From: Granulosicoccaceae bacterium
GTDB taxonomy: Bacteria > Pseudomonadota > Gammaproteobacteria > Granulosicoccales > Granulosicoccaceae
NCBI GenBank assembly: GCA_020629835.1
Contig: JAHDCO010000009.1
Coordinates: 1 to 64,000, forward strand
DNA: 64,000 nt
Reading direction: 5' to 3'
Part shown: positions 52,719 to 61,319 of the stretch, one piece after another
How positions within the stretch are numbered: the stretch's first letter is position 1
Layout: each line of letters starts with the position of its first letter
Program-made: the position numbers and the translations under genes
Notes under the pieces: model-generated
Told to the model about the DNA's origin: nothing
Seen by the model: only the letters and a program-made list of their open reading frames with translations
The model's database searches: none

Positions 52719-55427
52719 ATGAGCATTGACTTTCGCATTAATGGGCAAGCGGTTGAGGTTTCAGTACCGTCTACGACCCGGTTGAGTGACGTACTTAGAG
52801 ATCATCTTGAGTGTCGAGATGTAAAAGTTGGCTGTAATGCGGGCGACTGTGGTCTGTGTTCTGTCTTGGTTGATGGTGATGTGGCTTGCGCGTGCCTGGT
52901 CCCCGTGGGTCAGGTGGCGGGGTGTGATGTGGAGACGGTTGCCGGTTTAATTCAATCAGAACCGGTGACGCAACGACTGGCCGACGCCTTTTTGACCCAT
53001 GGCGCTGCTCAATGCGGTGTTTGTACGCCGGGGTTATTGGTATCGGCCACACCGCTTCTGCGCGAGGATTCGCAGCCGTCAGAGCAAGCAGCAAAAGACG
53101 CGTTGGGTGGCGTGTTGTGTCGCTGTACGGGCTATCGAAAAATTCTCAGCGCGGTATGCCAGTCTCAATGCGCTGAAACGCCTGGCACTGAAACGCCTGA
53201 GAACTCGGCGATGAATTCTGCAAACGTATACGTAAACGCAGACGCCATCGTGGGTCAGTCTCCGCTTCGAGTCGATGGCCGAAACAAGGTCTTTGGCACT
53301 GAGAAGTTTGGTGATGATGTGGCACCAGCTGATGCGCTGGTGCTAAAAGTAATACGTTCACCCACACACCGAACGCGTTTTACTTTTGGTGATATCGACG
53401 GTTATCTACAGCGTCACCCGGGTATTCATCGCGTGTTTAGTGCGAAGGATGTACCCGGCTCCAACGCCTTCGGCGTGATTCCTCCGTTTATCGATCAGCC
53501 GGTTTTTGCCGAATCGCACACAAGGTTTAAAGGCGAAGCGGTTGCGGCGGTCGTGGGTGATGCCTCGGTTATGGCGCGTTTTAACGCTGATGATTTTCCG
53601 ATTGAATTTGAAGAACTGCCGTGTGTATTGACCGCACGGGACGCCCTCGCCAGCACCGCGCCCCAATTGCACGCGTCATCCGAGCACAACACAATGTGTG
53701 AAGGTTTTGTGAAACGCGGCGACGCGAAAGCTGCGTTGGAAACCTCGGCCTTTACCGCGGACGTTGCGATTGAAACGGGCTTTGTTGAACATGCCTATCT
53801 AGAGCCTGAGGCTGGCTATGCCATACGCACGGGCGACCGTATTGAAATGTTTGGGTGTACGCAAGCGCCTTATATGAATCGTGACAGCATTGCTGACGTG
53901 TTAGGCATCGGTACGGATCAAGTGCGTATGTCTCCCAGTGCTACCGGGGGTGGGTTCGGTTCCAAGCTTGATCTATCGTGGCAACCGTTGGTAGCGGTTG
54001 CTGCGTGGCATTTAAACCGTGCGGTGCGCGTTACGTTCACTCGGCGCGAGTCCATGCAATCGACAACAAAGCGACATCCCGCATCCATTAACGCACGCTT
54101 TGGGTGCGATGCATCGGGCACGTTAACCGGGGCTACGTTTGAAGGTTACTTTAATACCGGTGCCTATGCGTCTTGGGGGCCGACCGTCGCCAATCGCGTG
54201 CCGATACACGCATCCGGGCCTTACGCTGTGCCGCACTACACAGCCCGCGCAAAAGGGATTTACACCCACTGTTCTCCGAGCGGTGCCTTTAGAGGGTTTG
54301 GTGTGCCACAGGCGGCTATCGCACAGGAAAGTGCGTTTGATGAGTTGGCGACGAAAGTCGGTATGGATCGATTGGAGTTTAGGCTGCATAACGCGCTAAC
54401 AAACGGTCGTGCAACCGTGACGGGACAGGTGTTCGATACGGCTGTGGGCATTACCGAGTGTTTTGAAGCGCTTAGGTCTCGTTGGCAGGAGGCTAAGCAA
54501 CGAGTCAACGATAAAAACAAGCAGACGATCAAAGCAAATTCTGCCTTGCGTTACGGTGTTGGCATTGCCGGTGGTTGGTATGGCTGTGGCAACACGTCGT
54601 TACCGAACCCATCCACTATCAAAGCAGGCATAAGGGCGGATAGAACCGTGTACCTGCACCAGGGTGCGGTGGACATCGGGCAGGGTTCTAATACCGTTAT
54701 CACGCAAATTTTTTGCGATGCTTTCGGTATCGGCATCGATGAGGTAACGTTGATTGGAAGCGATACCGACAAAACACCCGATGCGGGTAAAACGTCTGCA
54801 TCAAGGCAAACGTTTGTGTCCGGCAATGCGGCCCGCTTAGCGGGGTTAGCATTGCGAGAACAGGTAACACGGCTGGATAACACACCGGATTGGTCGGGTT
54901 TACCCGTGGATAAAGAAGGGTATGTGGTGTGTGTGAGTGAAACCTACGATCCGCCAACCGAACCACTGGATGAAAATGGACAAGGCGTGCCGTACGCTGT
55001 TTATGGCTATGCGGCGCAAATGGTGGAGCTGTCCGTTGATATTGAACTGGGGCAAGTGGAACTCATTAATTTAGTGGCAGCCCATGACGTGGGTAAGGCC
55101 ATTAACCCGCTGTTGATTGAAGGACAAATACACGGTGGGGCTGCCCAGGGTATTGGTCTTGCGTTAATGGAATCGTTTATCCCAGGTCGAACGGAAAACT
55201 TGCACGATTATTTAATTCCGACGATCGGCGACATTCCACCCATTGAATCGATCTTGGTGGAAGTTGCCGATCCTCACGGGCCTTTCGGTGCCAAGGGTCT
55301 GGGCGAGCATGTGTTGATACCCACCGCGCCTGCCATTTTAAATGCCATTCAACACGCCTGCGGTGCAAGGGTTCGAAACTTACCGGCAACGCCGGATGCG
55401 GTGTTGGCCGCTATTCCAGGAGAATAA
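52719..55427 (+). CDS. fused [2Fe-2S]/molybdopterin hydroxylase subunit
   Basis: 902 residues combining the small and large subunits of xanthine-dehydrogenase-family enzymes. Residues 1-155 carry a ferredoxin-type cluster (Cys39, 44, 47 and 57/59) and a second cluster (QCGVCTPG and LCRCTGYRK). From about 185 the molybdopterin domains follow: EHAYLEPEAGYA, SATGGGFGSKLDL, SGAFRGFGVPQAAIAQE, QGAVDIGQGSN and GAKGLGEHVLIPTAP, which carries the catalytic Glu. It would hydroxylate an N-heterocycle next to nitrogen using water. The two subunits are separate in E. barkeri nicotinate dehydrogenase. Confidence 0.93.
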   Translation: MSIDFRINGQAVEVSVPSTTRLSDVLRDHLECRDVKVGCNAGDCGLCSVLVDGDVACACLVPVGQVAGCDVETVAGLIQSEPVTQRLADAFLTHGAAQCGVCTPGLLVSATPLLREDSQPSEQAAKDALGGVLCRCTGYRKILSAVCQSQCAETPGTETPENSAMNSANVYVNADAIVGQSPLRVDGRNKVFGTEKFGDDVAPADALVLKVIRSPTHRTRFTFGDIDGYLQRHPGIHRVFSAKDVPGSNAFGVIPPFIDQPVFAESHTRFKGEAVAAVVGDASVMARFNADDFPIEFEELPCVLTARDALASTAPQLHASSEHNTMCEGFVKRGDAKAALETSAFTADVAIETGFVEHAYLEPEAGYAIRTGDRIEMFGCTQAPYMNRDSIADVLGIGTDQVRMSPSATGGGFGSKLDLSWQPLVAVAAWHLNRAVRVTFTRRESMQSTTKRHPASINARFGCDASGTLTGATFEGYFNTGAYASWGPTVANRVPIHASGPYAVPHYTARAKGIYTHCSPSGAFRGFGVPQAAIAQESAFDELATKVGMDRLEFRLHNALTNGRATVTGQVFDTAVGITECFEALRSRWQEAKQRVNDKNKQTIKANSALRYGVGIAGGWYGCGNTSLPNPSTIKAGIRADRTVYLHQGAVDIGQGSNTVITQIFCDAFGIGIDEVTLIGSDTDKTPDAGKTSASRQTFVSGNAARLAGLALREQVTRLDNTPDWSGLPVDKEGYVVCVSETYDPPTEPLDENGQGVPYAVYGYAAQMVELSVDIELGQVELINLVAAHDVGKAINPLLIEGQIHGGAAQGIGLALMESFIPGRTENLHDYLIPTIGDIPPIESILVEVADPHGPFGAKGLGEHVLIPTAPAILNAIQHACGARVRNLPATPDAVLAAIPGE

Positions 55428-55430
55428 GCG

Positions 55431-56936
55431 ATGGTGCGTCAAACCGTAACGCCAGAGCCTAATGGCAAGATTCGTTGCGATGCGTGTCCAGTGTTGTGTT
55501 ACATCAAAGATGGTCGTACTGGCGCGTGCGATCGATACGCTAACGACGGTGGTGACCTGGTGCGGGTAGATCCTTTCACCGTGCTGCAACACCAGCAACA
55601 ACAAGGGGACGTTGCCGTTGTTGAGTTTCATAAGTCCGGCAGCGATGAACCGGCTTGGGATGGTTCCTGGTTACCCTCGACCAAGCCTTTTGTTACAGCC
55701 ATTGGCGCAGGCACCACTTACCCGGATTACAAGCCAGCGCCATTCATCGTTAGTCAAACCGTTGATGATGTGGATATGGTCACGGTGGTAACCGAAGGCA
55801 TATTCAGTTACTGCGGCGTAAAAGTGAAAATTGATACTGACCGGCACTTAGGCCCGGAACAATCTTTGGTGCGAGTGCAGGGTGAGGCAATCGGTCACGT
55901 CACAACCGGCGAGTACGGCTCGCAAATGCTGTCGCTGGGTGGGGTAAATCACTTAACCGGAGGCTCTAAAAAGGAGGGTCGTATAACCTGCGAGGCGCTG
56001 TTGACTTTGTGCAACCGGGGTGCGGTTGAAATGACGGTTGATGAAGGGGTAACGGTGGTTGTGCAAGCCGGCGAAGCACCCATCGTCGATGGTGTCAAAG
56101 AAGAGGTCATGCGGGTAGGGTGTGGGTCTGCCACCATCGGTATGTTCGCCCGTCAATGGGCGCCCTATGTGGATGAAGTTGTGGTGGTGGATGACCACAT
56201 CACAGGCGTACTCTCAGAGCATCAGGCCGGACGCATGCTGGGTATGGAGCCCAGTGGCATCCGAATTAAAGGCAGGCGTTCCACGCCTGGACGCTATTTC
56301 CAGGTGGCAGAGCCTGGCAGTGGTTGGGGAGGAACTGATATCGACAACCCGCTGTCCTTGATTGATGGGTTCAAACCCAACACCGCTGAACCTGGGCTGC
56401 GATTGTTAATGATTTCAACCACCGGCGAGCAGTACGCGTACTTTGAATTAGATGACAACCTGCAACCGCAATCGGTAGATCTTCCCGGGGCGCTGCGACC
56501 ATCGGTTGACCGCATTGCCGAAAATTGTGAACCTTCCTTGTGCACCGTTTTGTTTATGGGTGGCGCCGGTGGCAGCTTACGCGCAGGGGTCACTGAAAAC
56601 CCCGTGCGTTTAACTCAGTCTGTACAGAAACGATTAACCAACATTACCTGCGGCGGCGCACCGGTGTATCGCTGGCCGGGGGGCGGCATTACCGTGATGG
56701 CCAACGTGCTGGATATGCCGAAACACGCATTTGGTTATGTGCCGACACCGGCGCTGGTTGCACCTATTGAATTTACACTACGCTACAGTGACTTCGAGGC
56801 ATTAGGAGGGTATACCGATGCGGTGGTGCCGTTAGATGTTGTGAAGAGTGAATTCAGCCGATCGGTAACGAACGAAACGGACATTCCCTGGGCGCTAAAC
56901 GCCGATCTGTATCAATGGAGTAAAACGAATCTGTGA
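55431..56936 (+). CDS. 6-hydroxynicotinate reductase-like Fe-S flavoprotein
   Basis: 501 residues matching the family annotated as 6-hydroxynicotinate reductase, which reduces the hydroxylated pyridine ring. An N-terminal cysteine cluster (Cys16, 19, 23 and 33 in RCDACPVLCYIKDGRTGAC) should bind an Fe-S centre; later cysteines (SYCGVK, TCEALLTLC, ENCEPSLC, TCGGAP) may bind others. The E. barkeri enzyme carries a covalent flavin, [2Fe-2S] and [4Fe-4S] clusters. A good GGAG site precedes the ATG, four bases after the hydroxylase gene. Substrate may differ from 6-hydroxynicotinate. Confidence 0.85.
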   Translation: MVRQTVTPEPNGKIRCDACPVLCYIKDGRTGACDRYANDGGDLVRVDPFTVLQHQQQQGDVAVVEFHKSGSDEPAWDGSWLPSTKPFVTAIGAGTTYPDYKPAPFIVSQTVDDVDMVTVVTEGIFSYCGVKVKIDTDRHLGPEQSLVRVQGEAIGHVTTGEYGSQMLSLGGVNHLTGGSKKEGRITCEALLTLCNRGAVEMTVDEGVTVVVQAGEAPIVDGVKEEVMRVGCGSATIGMFARQWAPYVDEVVVVDDHITGVLSEHQAGRMLGMEPSGIRIKGRRSTPGRYFQVAEPGSGWGGTDIDNPLSLIDGFKPNTAEPGLRLLMISTTGEQYAYFELDDNLQPQSVDLPGALRPSVDRIAENCEPSLCTVLFMGGAGGSLRAGVTENPVRLTQSVQKRLTNITCGGAPVYRWPGGGITVMANVLDMPKHAFGYVPTPALVAPIEFTLRYSDFEALGGYTDAVVPLDVVKSEFSRSVTNETDIPWALNADLYQWSKTNL

Positions 56937-57676
56937 ATGAGCATGATACGGCGTTAGTGCGCCAGCAACTTTGCCCCACTGGTACACTGCGGGCGGCCAT
57001 CAACATGACCAACGGGCTGTTGGTGACAGGGCTTGGCGATAGTGGCGAACCGGTGGGGGTATCACCTGACATGGCAGCCGCGATCGCTTCGAAGCTGGAG
57101 GTGCCGGTGCAATTAAAACCGTATCCCGGACCAGGTTTCGTAGCTGATGCTCTGGCAGAGGATGCCTGGGACATTGGCAACATAGCTAACGAGCCAGCTC
57201 GCGCTAAGCTCATATGTTTTTCTCCCTCATACTGCGAAATTCAGGCAACGTATCTCGTTTGGGAAGACGAGCCCCTGAAGACGCCCAAGGATGTGGATGC
57301 ACCGGGCCGACGGATTGCGGCAAAAGCAAGGGCGGCTTATGAGCTGTGGTTGTCGGACAATTTATCGCAGGCAGAACTCGAGACAACCGACAGCTTTGAC
57401 TCATCGGTGGAGTTGTTTGTTTCGCAGCATTTGGATGCGCTGGCGGGCTTACGGCCGGCATTGCTTAAGGAACATAAAAACATACCCGGCACTCGGCTAA
57501 TGGAACAAAGCTTTACCGCTGTGCAGCAAAGCATCGGCTGTCGCCACGGCATTCCAGAGGCCGCGCAATGGTTACAAAATTTCGTGAATGAATCACTTCG
57601 CAACGGGTTTGTAGCGGAGCTCATTGAGCGCCATGGGGTAACCGGGCGGTTGTCGCCTAGCCCGTCACTGAACTAA
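56933..57676 (+). CDS. periplasmic-binding-protein-like protein lacking a signal peptide
   Basis: 247 residues with the solute-binding family 3 fold: GTLRAAINMTNGLLVTGLGD opens the domain, then VSPDMAAAIASKLEVPVQLK and AEDAWDIGNIANEPARAKLI, typical of amino-acid ABC binding proteins. The first 20 residues are polar (MNEHDTALVRQQ) with no hydrophobic core, so it should remain in the cytoplasm. The start is GTG 56933, overlapping the reductase stop. No ABC permease or ATPase follows. It could be a cytosolic ligand or substrate carrier, or a misplaced or degraded binding protein. Confidence 0.8.
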   Translation: MNEHDTALVRQQLCPTGTLRAAINMTNGLLVTGLGDSGEPVGVSPDMAAAIASKLEVPVQLKPYPGPGFVADALAEDAWDIGNIANEPARAKLICFSPSYCEIQATYLVWEDEPLKTPKDVDAPGRRIAAKARAAYELWLSDNLSQAELETTDSFDSSVELFVSQHLDALAGLRPALLKEHKNIPGTRLMEQSFTAVQQSIGCRHGIPEAAQWLQNFVNESLRNGFVAELIERHGVTGRLSPSPSLN

Positions 57677-58619
57677 CCGCCAGCCAGGTAAATACCCCGT
57701 AGCCTGCTAAAAACACAGCGCCCAGGGTTCTGCCAATCGGCCATTTGGCAAACACGATCAGCGTCAGTATGGCTGTGATTGCCACCAGCATCATAAGGTC
57801 AGCAAACAACAGCGGTGAACTGGTGTCCAGCGGTGAGATGATTGAGGTTACACCGATGATAAGTAGGATGTTCATCAGGTTAGAGCCGATTACGTTACCC
57901 ATGATCACGTCTGTACGGCCCCGCCATGCGGCCGCCACACTCGCAGCCAATTCAGGTAGCGATGTGCCCAGGGCAATAACGGTTAAGCCCACAGCGCTTT
58001 CGGATAGGCCAATGGCTAAAGCGATATCCTGAGCGCCGGTAATGAGCCCGTGTGCTCCAATGGGCAGTCCAATCACACCAGCCAGTAAATAACCTACCAA
58101 ACGAGGTGTCGGCAGCTTAGCAACGGTGGTGTCAATGTCCTTGGGCGGCGAGTCTTCGTCTTCGCTGGCGGTTTTGGAAAGACGTAAGCTGATCGTGATG
58201 ACCACAATAAGCCCGATCAGAAAGCACACGCCTGCTATCCGGCTAATGGTGCCAACCCACGCGACGCCAGCGAAAGCGACCGTTGCCGCAAGCATCATTA
58301 AGCTGTTGCGCCGATGTTCCCGGCCGCTCGTGGTCACCGCCAGGATAAGGGCGGGAACGCCGAGTATAAGGAGGATATTGGCAACGTTGCTGCCAATGAC
58401 ATTACCTAACGCTATATCAGGCGAGCCGCCTAATGCAGCTTGAACGCTGACTAACAGCTCTGGAAGTGAAGTACCCAGTGCAACCACGGTAAGGCTGATA
58501 AACGTAGCTGACAGACCTGATCGGAGGCTGACACCCATAGCACCGCGAACCAGCGCATCGCCAGCGAACATTAAAAGAACGGCACCACCGATGAGATATA
58601 CAAAACTAAGAACGGTCAT
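57657..58619 (-). CDS. calcium/sodium antiporter (CaCA family, YrbG-like)
   Basis: 320 residues with about ten spans. The two inverted alpha repeats are very clear: ALGTSLPELLVSVQAALGG with GNVIGSNVANILLILG, and ALGTSLPELAASVAAAWRG with GNVIGSNLMNILLIIG. A short acidic cytoplasmic loop (SEDEDSPPKD) separates the halves. Exchanges Ca2+ (or other cations) against Na+ at the inner membrane. It is convergent with the preceding gene; the coding ends overlap by 20 bases. Confidence 0.93.
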   Translation of the reverse strand: MTVLSFVYLIGGAVLLMFAGDALVRGAMGVSLRSGLSATFISLTVVALGTSLPELLVSVQAALGGSPDIALGNVIGSNVANILLILGVPALILAVTTSGREHRRNSLMMLAATVAFAGVAWVGTISRIAGVCFLIGLIVVITISLRLSKTASEDEDSPPKDIDTTVAKLPTPRLVGYLLAGVIGLPIGAHGLITGAQDIALAIGLSESAVGLTVIALGTSLPELAASVAAAWRGRTDVIMGNVIGSNLMNILLIIGVTSIISPLDTSSPLLFADLMMLVAITAILTLIVFAKWPIGRTLGAVFLAGYGVFTWLAVSSVTG

Positions 58620-58929
58620 AAGTTCGGTGGCCTAATGTGGGGAGTGATGAACAAACACGGGCTGATCAATGAAAGTGATTTGGCCGCTCGGCAATGGCAT
58701 TGCAATCGCGCGCGGCTTTACCACTTCAATACCAGTATGGCTCATTGCCTGGCTTTTATAGCCCGTTGTTCGGAAAAAGGGTTAGCGTCTGGGGTTAATT
58801 CTTCGGCTTTTTAGGATGTTATCTTCGGTTTTGTCGCGCCGGGAGCTACTATGCTTTAACGGGTCTCAATGCGTGAATGACTTAATGAACATAACCATCA
58901 GGGCAAAAGTGGCAAAGCAATGGGTGCTC
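58620..58929. other. 310-bp divergent intergenic region
   Basis: Lies between the antiporter gene (minus) and a lipoprotein gene (plus), so it must hold both promoters. The reading frame of the lipoprotein is open back to 58816, but those residues look non-coding. I see no clear repeats, tRNA or terminator in it. Confidence 0.4.
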
Positions 58930-59634
58930 ATGCGCGCTCGGAATATCGTTATCGTTTTATTCTGTTCTCTCGCGCTCAGCGGCTGCACCATCACCCGTAC
59001 GATGTATCAGCAGGATGCAGATTTGATTCGGCTGGAGCATCTGGAGTACTGGACTGCGCTGCTTGATGAGTACCATCAGCGCAAAGGGCATTACCCGCTG
59101 CAAAAAAGGTTACAAGAACGTGCTGATATCGGCCTGGTAAAAATTGCAACGCCACAACAATTGTCGTATTTATCGCCCGGTTCTCTGGATTACGATGAAC
59201 GTTTAGACAACAATATCAACAATCGATTCATCGAATTTTCGATGGCGGATTTTGTATCCACATTGGAATCTGGATTGGGTCGCGTGGTACTTGAAAAATA
59301 CGACGCGCAGCGCGTGCCAACCAGCAGCCCCGTGGGCTATAACTATTTTGTTAACACAGACGGCTACCTGTTCTGGACGACGTGCATAACCTGTGGTGTC
59401 ACCGACATCTCAACGCTACTGTTTGACGGCTACACCCCCACGGTAAATATTGTGTCAGAGGGTATGAAAGGTAAGGTCACCAAAGGGTTTGAAAGAGCGG
59501 AGCTACTGGCGCACCCCACATACAAAAGCTGGAAAGCTCGAACCTTTAGAAAAGAAGGCTATATGCGAGCCTTGGTAAAGTCGAACGAAGCCGCGACCAA
59601 GCAAAAAAGTCTGTTTGATTTGGGTGACAGCTAA
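58930..59634 (+). CDS. lipoprotein of unknown function
   Basis: ATG 58930 gives a typical lipoprotein signal (MRARNIVIVLFCSLALSGCT) with lipobox LSGC and an uncharged +2 Thr, favouring the outer membrane. The mature part (about 215 residues) has helical content (EHLEYWTALLDEYHQRKGHY) and a Cys pair (TTCITCGVTD). The sequence FYxWxx-like PVGYNYFVNTDGYLFWTT is distinctive but I do not recognise a family. The longer frame from 58816 adds 38 residues ahead of the signal and is not supported. Confidence 0.75.
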   Translation: MRARNIVIVLFCSLALSGCTITRTMYQQDADLIRLEHLEYWTALLDEYHQRKGHYPLQKRLQERADIGLVKIATPQQLSYLSPGSLDYDERLDNNINNRFIEFSMADFVSTLESGLGRVVLEKYDAQRVPTSSPVGYNYFVNTDGYLFWTTCITCGVTDISTLLFDGYTPTVNIVSEGMKGKVTKGFERAELLAHPTYKSWKARTFRKEGYMRALVKSNEAATKQKSLFDLGDS

Positions 59635-59732
59635 TTACCTTGGCGTTGAGGGCGTAACTACTCGCGGCAGTACTCGCCCGATTTAAGCTCACCACCGTTG
59701 GTCACAGTGCGCGTCTCGAAACGATAGCAATC

Positions 59733-60377
59733 CTAGTCAATACTCAGTCGGCAAAGAACGGTGTTGTTGGTTTCCAGATCAGGCCCCCAAATCAATTCAG
59801 CTTCGCTAGTCCACGCGATATCGTCATACCCGTGTTTCGGACTGACCGCCTGTTCGCTATAAACTATGGCAGATAACCACTGACTGTCATCAAAATCCGG
59901 AGTTGACCAATCGGTTGGCGTGTCGATAGCAGTAAACTGGCAAGATCCCTCTCCAGCAACCGGATTGGATTCATCGGCGCAGGCTTTGTCCAGTGGCGCG
60001 GTGTGGATTACCAGGCATCGCCAGGTGGCGTCAGTAACGGCCACAATGTCCCCGTTACTGTTCTTAATCTGTGCGATCACACCACCATCGCCGAGTTGTT
60101 GTCGTCGGGTGCCAATGTATTCCAGTCCGGTGTCGTTCTCTTTAAAATCTTTCGCCATCAATCCTAAGGTTATTGGGCCTGACGCATCGAAGGAAAAAGA
60201 CTCTGCGTTGAAGGAGCGTTCGGTGGTAATCGAAACTGAATCTTCGGCAACCCGTTCGCCGTTAATATGAAATTCAAACCAGTTGTCTGCCCACACGTCT
60301 ACACGGTAGGTCTCGGCCTGGGCTGCCTGAGCTGTTGCGGTTAGAAGTAGCGCAGTTAAAAATCGTTTGTTAATCAC
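59733..60377 (-). CDS. secreted protein of unknown function
   Basis: I choose GTG 60377 as the start: it gives a normal signal peptide (MINKRFLTALLLTATAQAAQA) and has TCTGGA about eight bases upstream; the frame is open to 60560, but the extra 61 residues look unlike a coding N-terminus. The mature part is about 193 residues, beta-rich, and contains paired Cys (WRCLVIH, KACADE, GSCQF, VLCRLSID). YRVDVWADNWFEFHINGE suggests a carbohydrate-binding-like beta-sandwich. Single gene, divergent from the nitroreductase gene. Confidence 0.65.
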   Translation of the reverse strand: MINKRFLTALLLTATAQAAQAETYRVDVWADNWFEFHINGERVAEDSVSITTERSFNAESFSFDASGPITLGLMAKDFKENDTGLEYIGTRRQQLGDGGVIAQIKNSNGDIVAVTDATWRCLVIHTAPLDKACADESNPVAGEGSCQFTAIDTPTDWSTPDFDDSQWLSAIVYSEQAVSPKHGYDDIAWTSEAELIWGPDLETNNTVLCRLSID

Positions 60378-60584
60378 TGTTGAGTCCAGATAAAAGCTGA
60401 TGTCGAAAAGGTACGGCAGAACTGTGTAAGCAATATGCAAAAATCGGATGAAACCAAGAAATTTCACAACCTTGTGCCGTGTAGTCGATACGCCCCATTC
60501 ACGTATGCGATGAACTGTCAGAACGCTTTCAGCCGGTGATTCCACTAAACTGAAAAACACGAATCCTTGTGGAGTGTGATCTCG

Positions 60585-61319
60585 GTGGGAACCTCTGACG
60601 AAAACGACGGACTAGCATTAGCCGCAGAGCAAAGTACAGAGTCATCAGCCGGTGTTCTGGACTGGGTGATTCGCCGGCGCTGCACTCAGAAGCTGTTTGC
60701 AGACCCGCAAGAGCGATCTGATCGACAAAACCTGTGGCATCCTTCGCACGAAGCGGAGCTGCGCGGCATGATAGAAACAGCAGGGCATGCGCCGTTTCAT
60801 CTGCGTTCGCCAGTTCATGCACGGGGCACCTCCGGTCAGGATTCAGCTGTGCCCTGGCGGTTTTACGTGGTGGCGGGAGAGCACATCGCATCACTGTTAT
60901 CAGTGTTGTCTGAGAACGCCGAAAGCCAGCCGGGAAGCGAGTGGTCGCGGGCGTGGAAAACCAAAATACCGAATATGCTGGCCGCCTGTGGCGCGCTGGT
61001 TCAGGTCACCTGGCTGCCTGAAGAAGAGGCCGAGTTGTCCATCAAGAATGTTGAGCACATTGCAGCGGCCTCAGCCGCAACACAAAATTTGCTGCTGTGT
61101 GCACAAGCTCGCCGCTGGCGCAGTTACTGGTCAAGTGGTGGAATTTTGAAGTCGCCAGAGCTCTTTGAAGTGTTAGGTATTCCAAGCCAACAGCAGCTGC
61201 TGGGAAGCGTATTTTTAACGCCGGACGATATGGTTCAGGGTGAAGGTGTGCCTGGGCGCCTACGTGATGAACGAGGTGAGGTATCTACCTGGTCGCGGTG
61301 GGTAACCCTAGCCTCTTGA
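60585..61319 (+). CDS. nitroreductase-family flavoprotein
   Basis: 244 residues. The family's N-terminal RRRCTQKLF, the VPWRFYVVAG core strand with the FMN contact, and the late VEHIAAASAATQNLLLCAQA helix and SGGILKSPELFEVLGIP block are seen. No membrane spans. I use GTG 60585, ten bases after GGAG; TTG 60567 and GTG 60576 are in frame too. Uses NAD(P)H and FMN; the natural substrate is unknown. Its end overlaps the DMT exporter start by 22 bases. Confidence 0.82.
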   Translation: MGTSDENDGLALAAEQSTESSAGVLDWVIRRRCTQKLFADPQERSDRQNLWHPSHEAELRGMIETAGHAPFHLRSPVHARGTSGQDSAVPWRFYVVAGEHIASLLSVLSENAESQPGSEWSRAWKTKIPNMLAACGALVQVTWLPEEEAELSIKNVEHIAAASAATQNLLLCAQARRWRSYWSSGGILKSPELFEVLGIPSQQQLLGSVFLTPDDMVQGEGVPGRLRDERGEVSTWSRWVTLAS

